This document shows, in pieces, positions 36,717 to 49,550 of a stretch of DNA of 64,000 nucleotides (positions are counted from its first letter, which is position 1; each line of letters opens with the position of its first letter). The position numbers were made by a program, and so were the translations under genes. The DNA is from Megalonaias nervosa (lineage: Eukaryota > Mollusca > Bivalvia > Unionida > Unionidae): NCBI GenBank assembly GCA_016617855.1, contig JAECUM010093595.1:1-64000 (forward strand). The letters run 5' to 3'. The notes beneath the pieces are model-generated. The model ran no database searches, was not told where the DNA came from, and worked only from the letters and a program-made list of their open reading frames with translations.

Positions 36717-37310
36717 AAGTGTCGGTATGAAGCAGTTTGATATACCAATACTATTGGTATATCAAATTGTGATCCGCCCATGGCGCAATAATACGCATAT
36801 ATAAACATTCTAGCGACCGTCTGCAGTTGATTCTAGATGAAAGATGAATTTCTACATTTAACCATTAGTGACATATGAAAATAACAATGAAAAGTATTAA
36901 TAATCCTTGTTTTCTAAATGAATTTAATATGGTACACATTTTCATCACAATCCTTTATTTCGGTTCCCTCCTCGCCTCTCATGCATAACAGAAAAACTAT
37001 GCAGAAATGTGGAGAGAGAGAAAAAGAATTTGGGCTGGATTAAAAATTGAAATACCTAGAAATTACACCAAGTAACCTACAAGAATATGGTTCATCGTAA
37101 TGATACGTGTGCACTTTCCTTGGGATTCATCTACAGTGTTTATCAATGTTACAAAGCCGCAAACCAAATCGACATTATACAGTAAATTCCTCGGTTATGT
37201 GGTACAAATACTGTGATCATGTTTGGGTTTTGTTTTTGTTTCTTAAACATACTATAATGTTCTGAAAATCTATTATTATTAATTAGATATGAAAATGTCC
37301 AAAGGCCACT

Positions 37311-37535
37311 CTATCTCTCTCTCTCTCTCTCTCTGTGGACCATCACAGCAACATACAAGCTAAAATCTATGAAATGACGAACGTAGAGGATTTTCGTTTG
37401 TGTCATCCCACAATATCTCTGGACTTAAGAATGGTCTTAAAAGTTAAGTCAAACTGACCAGAGAGAGAGAGAGAGAGAGAGAGAGTGTGTGTGTGTGTGT
37501 TAAAGTTAAAACGACCAGAGAGAGAGAGAGTTTAT
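37311..37535. repeat. (CT)n, (GA)n and (GT)n microsatellites
   Basis: A CT run at 37311-37334 and GA/GT runs at about 37460-37500, with a further GA run near 37516-37530. The CT and GA runs are complementary and could pair. Confidence 0.9.
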
Positions 37536-38018
37536 GATCAGTGGTACCGTTACTAAAGTAGAATAATGACTTAAATCAACTGTAAATATATTAAAATATT
37601 TTAATTACCTCTTGTTGGTTCATCATTTCACTTAGTTTCTATTCAACATTAATTTCCATGAGCCAGTAGGTGAATGTCTTAGCATTCATGTGAATGGCGT
37701 AGCTAAACAAGTGTTTGTAGTGATCTACTTTTATTATTAAAACCATCTTTCATGTTTAAATCATAAGTGTGTATTATATTGATTTAATCAATGTGAAGAA
37801 AAACAGAAACTAAAAAAGAAACAATCAACTTACCAATATGCAAAGTGATTGTGAATAACCACAAAAGGCATAGAACTACATTTTGTAGTGGACACACTCG
37901 GGGATGTGAGGAGTTCATTCACTAGGTCAGTACACAGCTAGCTGCCTGTAGTACATCTTAACTCTGTTCAAAGGGCAAATATTTGTATTTGTATGTGATA
38001 TAAATAAAATATATGTAC

Positions 38019-38144
38019 AGTATGTATGCTGTATCAATTATATACCACTCGTATAATTTTTCATTAAAAGGAAACTCAGCAAGCCTCGTTTCCTTTCAAT
38101 GAAAAACTTATACATCTCGTGGTATATCATTGATACAGCGTACA

Positions 38145-38148
<4 letters not shown>
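38019..38148. mobile_element. Foldback MITE, about 60-bp arms and 12-bp centre
   Basis: The left arm (38019-38075, agtatgtatgctgtatcaat onward) is nearly the reverse complement of the right arm (38088-38148, ending gatacagcgtacatact). The whole 130 bp would form one long hairpin. It is flanked on the right by a TA run. Confidence 0.75.
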
Positions 38149-38181
<33 letters not shown>

Positions 38182-38603
38182 TATGTTACAGATTAATAAT
38201 AATATCAATAATAAATAATAAGTAAACAATAATAAAGTCATGTCACAGATTAAAATGAGTAATCAGAGAATTTGTATATATATATATATATATATCAATT
38301 CACAACTCAGAATTTGTAATTATTTCTCTGAAAAGTTGTTTTTTATTTGTAATATTTCTCAAATAAATCTTTATTCCTCAGATAGGGCCTCACTCATTAT
38401 AAATCATAAATAAACACAAAACAGCATGTGATGTTCAGGAGACAGTTGATCTTATATGCTAAATGATTTGTAATTTCATTACCTCCCCCCCCCCAAGAAA
38501 AACCAAATTGACTAACCCAATACATAAATATCATCCTTTTATAGTCAGCAAAACTACCCTAATGATTGACTTAATTTTAACATTACCGCATGCAAAAACA
38601 CAG

Positions 38604-38781
38604 TACCATATATACTTACTGATAAGTTGAGAACAGCTGCAAGCAACATAATGTGCTGGCAGATTAGAGTCTTTGTTGTTTGCTGTACTGATTAACAAAC
38701 TGTAGAGACCCAGCTCTGGCAGCACATTATGCAGTGGCAGATCTGGGTCCATTGAGTTGGCAGTTGGATATATATGCTAAG
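38604..38781. mobile_element. Foldback/MITE copy
   Basis: The ends taccatatatacttactgat and ggatatatatgctaagta are inverted relatives. Inside, cataatgtgctggcag is mirrored by ctggcagcacattatgc. It belongs to the family also at 25139 and 40011. Confidence 0.6.
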
Positions 38782-40010
38782 TATTAACCAAATACTGCCA
38801 AATACACACACTGGCAGCTTGTACAAACTTTAAAAATGAAAAGCATCAGGGATGTAAACATTTACAAAACTCATTTAGGATTCATTAATTTATAATTTCT
38901 AACCAGTTCTCACTAGTGGGTGTCAAACACTGCCACCTTTATTGCATTTTAAACCATACAGGAGTTTCTTTGCTAATACAGCATCTACATATGTGCCAGC
39001 AAGTTTATTTTTACAGATAAACAAAACAATGTACAGTAGTGCCCCCTCTTGAATGGGCCCCCTGACCAGCGGCCACCCACTTCTTACGGCCAGAATCCCT
39101 TGGCACCGACAAGTTTGTGTTCAAAAGTACCCCTCAAGAATGGCCACCCCTCTAATGCAACCAGCAACCAGCATATTAGTACAAAAATGTAAAATATTCC
39201 CCTCACAAACGGCCACTTTTTATTTCAAATCTGTCCAGAACCAATAATTAATTCATATCGTGACATAAGGTAAGTGATCAGATTATCTCTACCGTTGATA
39301 CATGTCTCCCAGTGTCAAGTTTCCATTACAGAAAGAAGTGTTGACTAAAGTACATGTAACACTAAGATTAATATTATATCATTGTCTATAAAAGCCGACA
39401 TTTACAGGAAATGGGCTCAACAATGTTATGATAGAGTTTTGGGCTTCACACATCTGTCAAGTTCTTCTCTTTGATGATTACAACCAGACGTAATTGTCAG
39501 GATCATAACATGGTCAGCATAGGTTAAAAATAGATTTTGTGCATTAACACACACAGAAATTAACCTTGAACAAAATGGAGTACCAGACAAAGGCCAAAAA
39601 ATCCATGGTGCTTTTTGTTTTTTAAATTGATATGAAAGTACTGTCATGTGGGGGATATTAGCAAATACAATAGATTGCACTTAATTTCTATTTTCACTGA
39701 TACTATCTTTTACGTCCCTTTGACTTTATCATTGGTTTGTTTAGACCACCACATCTTTCCTTGTAATTTTGTAGTTTGTTCATTTTTGGTCAGTTTTAAT
39801 TCATTTCCAGTCCATCTTTTGCTCCTTTCCTTTCATTGTTAGTGATTAATAATGTTCTACTTCAGCCATACCCTTTGAGGGTTCTCTGCTATGATCTTGT
39901 TATTCTGGTGAGAAAAATGAAAGTAGACTGGGTTTATTATTTCTTTGATACACATTTTTTTCCAATTTCAGTTCATTCATCTTTGGTCATTATTCTTATT
40001 TTCAGTAACT

Positions 40011-40233
40011 ACTATACATACTTGCTTTTAAGTCAGGTCCAACTTAAGACAACATCGACAATAATCTGTCATTGCATAATGTCCCAGTAGATCGGGATCT
40101 ATTTTTTTTTTGTTCAACTGACCTTTCTTAACAAACTGCTTAGACCCAAATCTGCTGGGACATTATGCAAGAGCAGATCTGGGTCCTATGTTATTTGGAG
40201 TTGGACTCAACCTTTAAGCAAGTATATACAGTA
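40011..40233. mobile_element. Foldback/MITE copy, longest in window
   Basis: The left end (actatacatacttgctttta, then gtccaactta) and right end (gttggactcaacctttaagc, then aagtatatacagta) are inverted repeats. The internal cattgcataatgtcccag is mirrored by ctgggacattatgcaag. No ORF. Confidence 0.7.
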
Positions 40234-41528
40234 GGTATTACCTACATTGGCTGTACACTTTAGTAGCTCCCCAGTAGGACCTTTTTACCTTTGCTAGAAA
40301 ATCAAGATGACATTAAAAGAGCAGAAAATTTGCATGCAAGTGACCATATTTTATTGTCAAATATATAGTAATTGGTCTGCCTTTTTTTTAAGATGTCACA
40401 AACAATACAAAAGCATTCATTCTATAGACCTGAATATCTCTGCCATCAGTTTCACAATAGTTACAGGCAAAGCTTCATCTTTGAGGATCCCTCCAGTTTA
40501 ACCTATTTTTCTTTGAAAGAAAATCAAAATAACATCAAGAAAGCCAAAGACTTTGTGGCAGATGATCCTGTTTTTTTTTAATGTGGTTATCTGTCTGCAT
40601 TATTTTAAGGTTTCCAAAATAATGTTAATAAATACTGTTTGTTAGATCGTTATGTTTATTCTTTGTGGATTTGAACCATGTGCCATTGCATCATGGTTCA
40701 GTGAACTGAAGTGAGTTCTGGCAGTTCTGGAAAAGTGATGTCTTTAGCTTGAACTTATTGTTGATTGTTACTGAATACTTTTGCATAGGTCACTTCCCAC
40801 CGTGGTTTACTTTCGGGAAAATTTTTTCAAGATAATTGGTGGTGATTGGGGTCCCAGCTTCTATTGCATTCTTTGAAGTATTTTTGTTTGGGAATTTATT
40901 GTGGTGAGTTTTATTCCTAGGCCCATTTTAAAGATAGAAGTAGGACTTTTGTGCTTGTGATGAATTGTTGTCAAATAAAGCTATGTGATTTATGATATTT
41001 CTGAAAAGCAGACAAGAGGAGTTTAATAGAAATGCAAGCATGCATGCAGAAATGTGACATTGCCAATTCATACTAACTACTGTTACTATAGAAAAGGGTC
41101 ATGTCAACAAATTAGAGAATTTGTCACACACGTAATAGCAATTATATATACTTTTATAAGTTTTCTTAAGACTAATAATTTGAGGCCAGCAGTCAGTTTT
41201 GAAATGGCAGATGATGGACATGAGGCAAAAATGAATGACTGGAAATTGAGAAAGTACCGGTAGATATTTGTTGGGGTAAACCGGTCTGCTCTTGTCCTTG
41301 ATCCTGTTATGAAAAGTCACTCTTGACCACTGTTGTAACATATTTTTGAGGTTGTACTAATGATGAGAGTAACTCATGTCTTTGCAAAAACAAGAGGGTT
41401 TCAGAAATCCATAATATAGAAAAAACTTCAGTGTCAATTAAAGGTTGTTCCTTTTAAATATACATGGTACCCAGGGAAGGCAGTGTTTGAAAATATATGC
41501 AAGTCTACTATAATTACTCTGGTCATAT

Positions 41529-41975
41529 GCAAATGATACCAAATTCTAAATTGCATCAGTTGGGTGACTGCAATAAAATGATACCAAATTCTAAATTGCA
41601 TCAGTTGGGTGACTGCATTAAAATGAAACAAAATTCTAACTTGCATCAATGGGTGACTGCAATAAAATGATACCAAATTCTAAATTACATCAGTTGGGTA
41701 ACTGCACTAAAATTATACCAAAATTCTAAATATCATTTGTGTGACTGCAATAAAATTATACCAAATTCTAACTTGTATCAATTGGGTGACTGCAATAAAA
41801 TGATATCGAATTCTAGCTTGCATCATTTGAGTGACTGCAATAAAATTATACCAAAATTCTAAATTATATCAGTTGTGTGACTGCAATAAAATGATATCAA
41901 ATTCTAAATTGCATCCATTGGGTGAGTACTTTACAATAAAATGATACCAAATTCTAAATAGCATCTATAGATGAC
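41529..41975. repeat. About 45-bp tandem repeat, roughly 10 copies
   Basis: Units combine gataccaaattctaaattgc, atcagttgggtgactgc and aataaaat. The copies are moderately diverged. The preceding stretch (41445-41520) resembles 45880-45960, showing another dispersed repeat. Confidence 0.85.
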
Positions 41976-43383
41976 TACTTCACATTGAAAACACCTTTTC
42001 TTTGGCCCCAAGTGTATTATGCTGGAAAAGCACTAATTTTCAAGAAAATTTTCCAGTTGAATTATTTATTTTGTTAAAAACACACGCATTTATAAATGTG
42101 TAAAGACAAAAGCTAATTGAGAACAAGCATTTATGGAAAACTCTGTGTCTGAACTATTTTCTGGCAATAATGTTCTTTGGCTATATGTTGCAGTTACTTT
42201 GGGAATTCTAGCAACAACCTAGCTAGATAGCATGGCATTCTTGTGAATATCTTTTACATACATGCAAAAAGTTGCTGGTGATGAATTACAATATAATTGT
42301 TATTCTGAACTATGGGATTACCTCACTTGTATGGTTTTTCTTTTGCATTTCTTAAAGGGAAAGGTAAGAAAAAAATTACTTGATTTTCTTTATTGCCTCA
42401 TGTTTTCTTTAAATGTGCTGCTTGTTTCATGGGATATAAAGAAACAAATCATAAAAGGAAATTTTGGGTATTTTAAAAAGATGTGTTCAATATTTTTTTT
42501 TTAATAAATATTCATTAATAAAGTCAGTACGTTGTGTTTATTCAATAACTATGGAGTTAAAGTTTTTTTGATGCAATCAAATAACCTTCACCAGAAAGAA
42601 TGATAAAGCTTCCAACTGTACACATTGTACAGCATGACATCATTTTACATTGTTCACCTTTATCAAAATCTTAGTAATTTCACACTGTAAAACTTAGTGT
42701 GAATATGAAGTTATTCGAGAAGAAATGAAAATTTTAATATTTTATATCTGAATTATAAATTAACTAATCACCAAAATTTCTTAAAAATTCAGTTTCCTTT
42801 TGCAAATGTACTTTTACTTGCTTAATTGAAAGTAAGAATTTCCAGTGAAGAGCAGTATATTTGTCTTTATTTTATGATTTATTGCATGCTGGTTTGAGGG
42901 AATGCCATCCCCTTATGTTGAGTTCCTGCATGTGTAGTCACATATTTAACAGGATCAGTGGCAGTGGTGGTGGTATCAATGTTGTCATCAGTTTGTTAAT
43001 GTTTTGGTTAAAGTTTTTAATTTGGATATCTCACCAAAACCTCTTGAAAAATTCTTATACTTGAGATGATTTGATTTATGGGATTTAATGCCATTTTTAA
43101 GTCATGATGGGCCATTCATGGTGGCCAGTATATTGACTGGAGGAAGAGCTTGGGATGACACCAGGAATCACCACTGACACATAGAAATTTACTGGCAAGC
43201 TTTCTAACATGCCCACATTGGTCATGCAATGACTCAAACCCACAATGAGATGTGAAATGTTTCTGTAAAAGGAAGTTTCTCATACAACTTGGCCACTGGG
43301 GTCCGTACTTGAGATTAATCATTATGAAGCTAAAGCAATTCATTCTATAACATTCTTGTCCCTTTTGCCTTGAGGTCTAGATC

Positions 43384-43660
43384 CTAGAAAATTTGCATTG
43401 AGGTTTTTGTTACAGTTGTTTCATTTGCTGAAATTTCCTAAACCCATTGATAGTCTTCTTATACGTGACATTAATGATGATGACATGAATGTAGTTCATT
43501 CATCAACATTCTTGGTTACTCGTTGGATCATGGAGCCAGAGTCACAATCATCGAAAATTTGCATCAAGATTTTGATTATAGTTTTTTCATTTGCTTATAT
43601 TTTCCAAACCCCACTGATGGCTTTTCTTCATACATGTGAAGCATCCTTATGAGCTAAGAC
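43384..43660. repeat. Diverged tandem duplication of about 170 bp
   Basis: The segments starting tagaaaatttgcattgaggt (43384) and tcgaaaatttgcatcaagat (43553) run parallel through tgtttcatttgctgaaattt/ttttcatttgcttatatttt. They are old copies in intron 4. Confidence 0.6.
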
Positions 43661-44582
43661 AATTCTTTCTGTGACATGCTCACTCAACCTTATGTTTTAG
43701 ATTGGGATCAAGATCACACATTTTACAGCAATGTCTTGATTATGGGCTTTGACATGCAGATCCTGGCCCTCTTATTTTATATCCCATTCATATCAGTGGA
43801 GCCAGCATATAGTGTTACCATGTTCATACAGCCTGTCACATCATGTCCTCTCATGTCATGTTCTGTTACATTCAAATCCATTGTTTTTATTCAATTTTCA
43901 TCCATAGTGTTGGAAGTACAGCAGCACAGTGGAACATCTGGCACAATTATTTGATTTCATCATTTTGCACAGAACATCAAAGTATGCACTGATAAAAGTG
44001 ACTTTACAACATATGCTTTGCTACATGTGGATAGAAATAAACTTTAAAGATCTGAAATTCATTCATGAAGCTGTAAAATATTTTGAATAAGTTTTTGTGG
44101 ATAAGTTTTGCACTGGTATCTGTGGCTGAAAATCCATCATGGAGCCCCTAGTATGGGATAAAATATCTGTTTTTCACCAGATACAAGTTTAGACATCTTC
44201 ACTAGTTACTTATGCAGGATCTAGCTTTCACTTACAAGACAAAAAAATACAGATATTTTTTTTCATAAAAATTTGTAACTTTCAAGAACTGATTTTCGTA
44301 TTCTGAAAAATAAATTGGCAAGCAGATAACTCAAAATGAAGAAAATCTAAAGTTTCCAGACATAGCTAGAAGAATAATTCTTTTGGAAATTGTTTTTGGT
44401 ATGTATAGTAGGCATGTGGTGTAATGGATAATTATAAAATGAATTTTTCAATATAATGAAGGATATTGTTGGACTTTCAAAAAACCCCACAAGTACAGGA
44501 AAGAAGACCAGGCTTTTGAAATTAGCATTTCCTGTCTCAAAGGCAAATTAATATTTACATGGACAAGCTTGAAATCTGAAGC

Positions 44583-44802
44583 AACCAACTACATGCTTGG
44601 ACAGGAAATGTGAACATTTAAATGGATTTTATTTAGTACAAATCTGAAATTCAGTTGCCCAGCACAAATAGACTTTCAAGAAAATAGGGAAACCAGCTAC
44701 ATGCTTGGACAGGAAATATGAACATTTAAATGGATTTTTACTTAGTACAAATCTGAAATTCAGTTGCCCAGCACAAATAGACTCTCAAGAAAATAGGGAA
44801 AG
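44583..44802. repeat. About 110-bp tandem duplication
   Basis: Two close copies with the landmark acatgcttggacaggaaat at about 44591 and 44700, both ending near caagaaaatagggaaa. Confidence 0.85.
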
Positions 44803-44940
44803 TCTTAGAGACTTTGTTATTGTTAAAATAGGTGTGTAATAAATTATTATAACCATAGACTTGAAAGTCATTGTTATTGCAAGGAACTAATTTAAAATAT
44901 TGTACTGCAGAAGTAATCTCTTTTAATCATTTTTCCTCAG

Positions 44941-45156
44941 CCTTGTTTTGAATACAAGGCATGGGATCCTGACTTGAGTCCAGTTGCCCAACCCAATTTG
45001 GACTATTTGGCACCTGAGTATGCCCTCACAGAGAGCTGTGACTTGCCCAGTGACTTATTTACCCTTGGAGTTGTCATGTACACGTTATTCAACAATGGAA
45101 AGCCACTCTATGAATGTAATGACCAGTTGTCTACATTCAGGAAAAATGCAGAAGAG
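44941..45156 (+). CDS. SCYL2: SCYL2 coding exon 5
   Basis: Seventy-two codons in phase 0 between ttttcctcag and gtaagaaa. It encodes KAWDPDLSPVAQPNLDYLAPEYAL, which retains the APE motif of the kinase fold, and then SDLFTLGVVMYTLFNNGKPL, the SDxxSLGV helix-F region. Confidence 0.93.
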
Positions 45157-45209
45157 GTAAGAAATATGTAGATAAAATGGATAGTATGTTTCTCTGTATA
45201 GTAGGTTAA

Positions 45210-45826
45210 CTCATTAACCCCAGGAGGTTTTTGTCGTTTTCGCCTGAAATGCAAGTAGGAAACCCATTTTGGGGGCTATTTCTGAATACATCCTAATACA
45301 TTGACCTCCAAGACATTTTAGGTTAACCTAATGCCTAGTTGTGTTAAAAACATCGTTTTTCATTGGCTATTTCGCCTGAGCATGAGCAGAAGGGTAAAAG
45401 CTGGACTTCTTTTTTTTCTTTTTTTTTTTGCTTAACGGACCCATCATTTTCGTGTCGAGACCTCTCTTTATTCTAAATGCCCATCTTATCCTACTTTTTG
45501 CAAAGGTTCACCTGTCTGTGTGCAGTTCAGACCGGTCTGTCTTAGATCTGAGGCCAAAAAGTCTAAAATCTGGACACAAAATTGGATTCCGACCTTGGGC
45601 GAATTTCGGCTGGAAAAAACTCGGGTCCAAAAAGTTATGTTTTTCCCTCTGTATTTTGTAGTGCAACTAGAACATCCATATTATTTGGTATCATCGTAAA
45701 GCTACATCTGTCTACCTTTCTATAATACCACCCACTTTATTGTGTCATACATGACCTTGACGCTACAGAGCTCAGAAGTAGGCTACCACCTCCTGCCACG
45801 TAAACGTGGCGCCAGGGGTTAATGAG
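45210..45826. mobile_element. piggyBac-like MITE with TTAA target duplication
   Basis: The element begins CTCATTAACCCC and ends GGGGTTAATGAG, a 12-bp perfect inverted end. TTAA stands directly outside on both sides (45206-45209 and 45827-45830), the target-site signature of piggyBac transposases. The 617-bp interior has no transposase ORF; the 77-codon ORF at 45428 lies inside it and is not supported. Confidence 0.65.
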
Positions 45827-47255
45827 TTAAAGCATTTTATAATATTTCATTCCCAGTTCTAGAAAGCATTACTAAGGGCTGTTCCATTAAAACATACATG
45901 GGACCCAGAGAAGGCACTTTTAATTTGGGTACCCACCCATAGAGGCAAGTTAGAATTTTCTTATCATTTTGATATGAAATCTGAACCTTTAATATATGTG
46001 TTTTGGTTCATGATTAGTAGTTGTTCTGTTTATAAACACGACTCAAGCCAATGTTGATGGAACTTGCTGCAAAGAAATAACATCTACAGATGCTGTAGTA
46101 GATACTTTTACCAGTGAAGCAAAAACAGAATGCACAATGAACACAAATGAAATGCTGAAGGAAGACAAACACAATGATTATTATGTTTTGAAGAAAATGG
46201 GAAACACAAATGCAGAACACAAATAAATGATAAATGGAACAACATTTGAATGCATTTAATAAATGGATTTGAAAATCAATTACTTCCAAGCTGCAGTTAA
46301 ATTTCCAATGTTGAAAGCACTTTCACATCATATATCAAATTTCTTTTTGTTTTGACAGAGTGTGTTTCACCCGTTACAAGCTGTGACAATGGTCTTCTCA
46401 AGGCAGAAATAAAAAAAATAACTGCCAATGATGTGATAACATAGTCATTGGCGGTTGAACAAAGCAAATAAGAAAAAACATTGAATACTCAACAGCTATA
46501 TTTGTATACATATTGCAGTTGTGGTAGTTTTACTTTATTGTAAACTGAGTGCATTTTATACATTTGCTATTTCATTACATGATAGTTTTAATAAAGACAG
46601 GTTATGAAAGCTGTAGTTCTCTTCCTTTAATGTTTTAGAAATCCAAAACTGAACTTTGGTCAATGTATTTCTGTTTTGTTCCAAACAAGTCAGAATGTAA
46701 GGAAACAAAGTTCTAATCTGAATGTAGACCATAAGCAAAACATCACAAGAGAGATAAATGCAGAAATGAATGGAATGCAAATGGAATGTAAACAGAACAT
46801 AAATGGAATGAAAATGAAGTGCAAAAATGCAGCATTGGTAATTTTACCCATGGCATGGTCTGACGCTAATAGATAAAATGGTTTTCTCTATTTCCAGGAA
46901 AGCAGGGATATATCTTTAATTTCTTTGATCTACCTTGCAAATAAGCATCAAGCTAATTTTCTTTTTAAGAACAATTTCTGTTTTACCTAACTATGCTTCG
47001 ATCCCTTCTGTCTCTATCTTTAAGGGTCAGAATTTCTCAATAGTTGCCATATTTTGATTTTTTTGTTGCCAGATTCTTGGAAAAAACATATTTAGGTGAA
47101 AAGTCTTCTGTAGTTTCTTAATCAGTATTTTAAATCAGCTATTGAACATCAATTTAGCACACTTAGAATTTTTGTTATGGGATAGATAAGTAAACAAGAT
47201 CCTAGTTAATAGTTGCTTAAATATCATTTGTTCCATTACAATGTTTGTATTACAG

Positions 47256-47372
47256 CTTAGCAAGTGGAGGGGTAAACTGTTGGAAAAACTCCCAGAGGAG
47301 TTAAGAGAGATTGTCAAGCTTCTCCTTAACACAGAACCAGCAGTCAGACCTGACCCAGATCAGCTGAGTAAG
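47256..47372 (+). CDS. SCYL2: SCYL2 coding exon 6
   Basis: Thirty-nine codons in phase 0 between gtattacag and gtaagctt. It encodes LSKWRGKLLEKLPEELREIV and LNTEPAVRPDPDQLSK, the end of the C-lobe with the conserved RPD. Confidence 0.93.
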
Positions 47373-47390
47373 GTAAGCTTATTTGCAACA

Positions 47391-47567
47391 GAGATTAGTG
47401 GAATGTGATATGAATTCTGAAGGACAGCACCCAGTAGAGGTCAGTGGAATATGATATGAATTGTGAATGACAGCTCCCAGTTGAGATTAGTAGAATGTGA
47501 TTTGAACTTTGAAGGGCCTCTTCCAGCAGAGATGATTGGAATTGGATATTAACTGTGAAGAGCAGCT
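47391..47567. repeat. About 56-bp diverged tandem repeat, 3 copies
   Basis: The phrase gtggaatgtgatatgaatt, with a following gaaggacagcacccag, recurs with changes three times just inside intron 6. Confidence 0.65.
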
Positions 47568-47804
47568 GAAGTTGGAACTCAGGTTCTCATTTGCGTGACT
47601 TGTGTTTTTACAATTGAAGAAGTAGGTTTTTAACTGAAGTGTTCATTCTTTCTAACCCATGGTGATGGCAAAGTGAAACGTGGGTGACTTAAAGTTTCAG
47701 ATTGACACCAGTGGCCAATCTTTGGCAGTATGACTTATTGTTTATTTCTAATTTTGGGGGCAGAAAGATAACATGAATAGAACAGCTGCCTCAGTAAAAC
47801 CAGA

Positions 47805-48042
47805 GGTGTGTGTGTGTGTGTGTGTGTGATTTGGATTTTTAATGTTGCTTTAACAATTTTTCAATCATATCGCTACATTGTCTGCACTGTGGCAGTTTAT
47901 AGTGATGTCTAGCACGAGGGTATCATGCCATGGACATGTAGCATGATGTCCCACCCAGTCACATTATCCTGACACCAGGCTGACCAGTCCTAACACTAAC
48001 CTCTTAATGCTGAGCGCCTAGCAAGGCAGCTGTTGGTACCAT
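47805..48042 (-). repeat. tRNA-derived SINE, 5'-truncated, minus strand (copy C)
   Basis: The (GT)n run followed by the reverse complement of the SINE body ends within the body near ggtaccat, without the tRNA head. It faces copy D about 520 bases away. Confidence 0.85.
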
Positions 48043-48054
48043 ACAGTTTCATAA

Positions 48055-48245
48055 TGGGTTCATTATTTTTTCTATGATAGGCCTGCCATGTAACAGATGC
48101 TATATTTCTCCCATGGTAACCCCAGGGGGTCTTCCTTGTAACAGGTATAGTATTTCTTCCATGTTAAGGCCAAGGGTCTGCCTTGTAACAGGTGCTGCGT
48201 TTCTTGCATGGTAAAGCCTGGAGACCTGTTTTGTAACAGGTATAG
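48055..48245. repeat. About 57-bp diverged tandem repeat, 3-4 copies
   Basis: The phrase ccttgtaacaggtatagtat with variants recurs three to four times with ttcttccatggtaa-like sequence after it. Confidence 0.65.
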
Positions 48246-48565
48246 TATTATTCTGCAATCACATTACATTAGAAATATTAGCCTACTACCTTGTGAATCC
48301 ATCCCAACTAAATGATGAAAACTGTCTTTTTCTATTTCAATAGACAAAGGGCAGTAACTCTTGCCCATTACCTCCCCTTGACATTGCCAGGTATTGCTAT
48401 TTTTTAGCTTCGCTGTTGTACAGGATACCATGATACAGTTTATCCTCTGACAGTCCAAGCCATTTTGTGCTTTAATTGATTAATCTAATGTTCCTTTTGG
48501 ATTTATTGTGTGGATTAATCATTCTGCTGCAGGTTGTATACATTCTTTCTATAATTTCTGCTGAC

Positions 48566-48882
48566 CAATCCAGTGGTCTAGTGGTTAGAGCATCCGCCTC
48601 AGATGCAGGAGGTCGCGGGTTCGAACCCTGGCCGAGTCTTACCAAAGACTTACGAAATGATACTAACAGCTGCCTTGCTAGGTGCTCAGCATTAAGAGGT
48701 TAGTGTTAAGACTGGTCGGCCTGGTGTCAGGATAATGTGACTGGGTGAGACATGATGCTACATGTCTGCAGCATGATGCCCCAGCGCTAGACATCACTCC
48801 AAACTGCCACACTGCCGACATCATAGCAATATGACTGAAAAAATGCTAAAGCTACGTTAAAATCCAAATCACACACACACAA
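48566..48882 (+). repeat. tRNA-derived SINE, full-length (copy D)
   Basis: Head tggtctagtggttagagcat and B box ggttcgaaccctgg, with the same body as copies A and B and a short CA tail. Confidence 0.9.
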
Positions 48883-49049
48883 ACAATTTCTGCCAAATTT
48901 GAGTGATTTTGGCACCTTTAGAGACTTTGTCCTTTTTACAACCACATTACACCACACTATCATTGACCTCTGCTAGGTTATTACAAGTTAGTGCAATTTT
49001 GACTTTTTTGCTTACTCCATCTGTGTAAGAGTTGGTTTTACAAGTTATT

Positions 49050-49550
49050 AACATACTGCATTGCTAATTTATGCTTTGTTTTTTCTCTTCTTGTGTAGTT
49101 TCAGTAAAATGGTAAACTAAATACTTGAAATGTATAAAGTTAAAAGCATGGTCGATAAGTTTTAAATGTGTCACCGACTTTTTCGATTCCTTCGTTAGTA
49201 ACAGTGAATACATTTATATTAGCGAGTTAGTAGCTGAATTACTAATACTAATTTTAGCTTTGCTTTCTCTTCTTGTGTCATTTCAGCACAGTGTCATCTA
49301 AATGCTGTATATGCAACTTCAGAGAATGGAAGTCTACCATGACTCTTGTTTTGTTTATACTAAGTATACACTATCTATGATACGCAGCATCTGTAATATG
49401 TGGTCAGAGGATGTCTGGGCTACCATTTTAGCTAGTTAGTCACATACTGATTTGCTAGTCTGTGCTATTAGCTAGTTAGTTACATTCTGATTTGCTAATC
49501 TATGCTGTGTTTTCTTTTCTTGAATGTGTCATTTCAGGAGAAATATTTAC
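49050..49550 (+). repeat. Three diverged repeats, each ending in a 3'-splice-site-like stretch
   Basis: Phrases such as ctttctcttcttgtgtcatt followed by ttcag occur near 49100, 49286 and 49537, each followed by a similar short stretch ending in actaaatgc-like sequence. They look like copies of one repeat that carries a polypyrimidine tract and AG. No conserved exon follows any of them. Confidence 0.45.
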
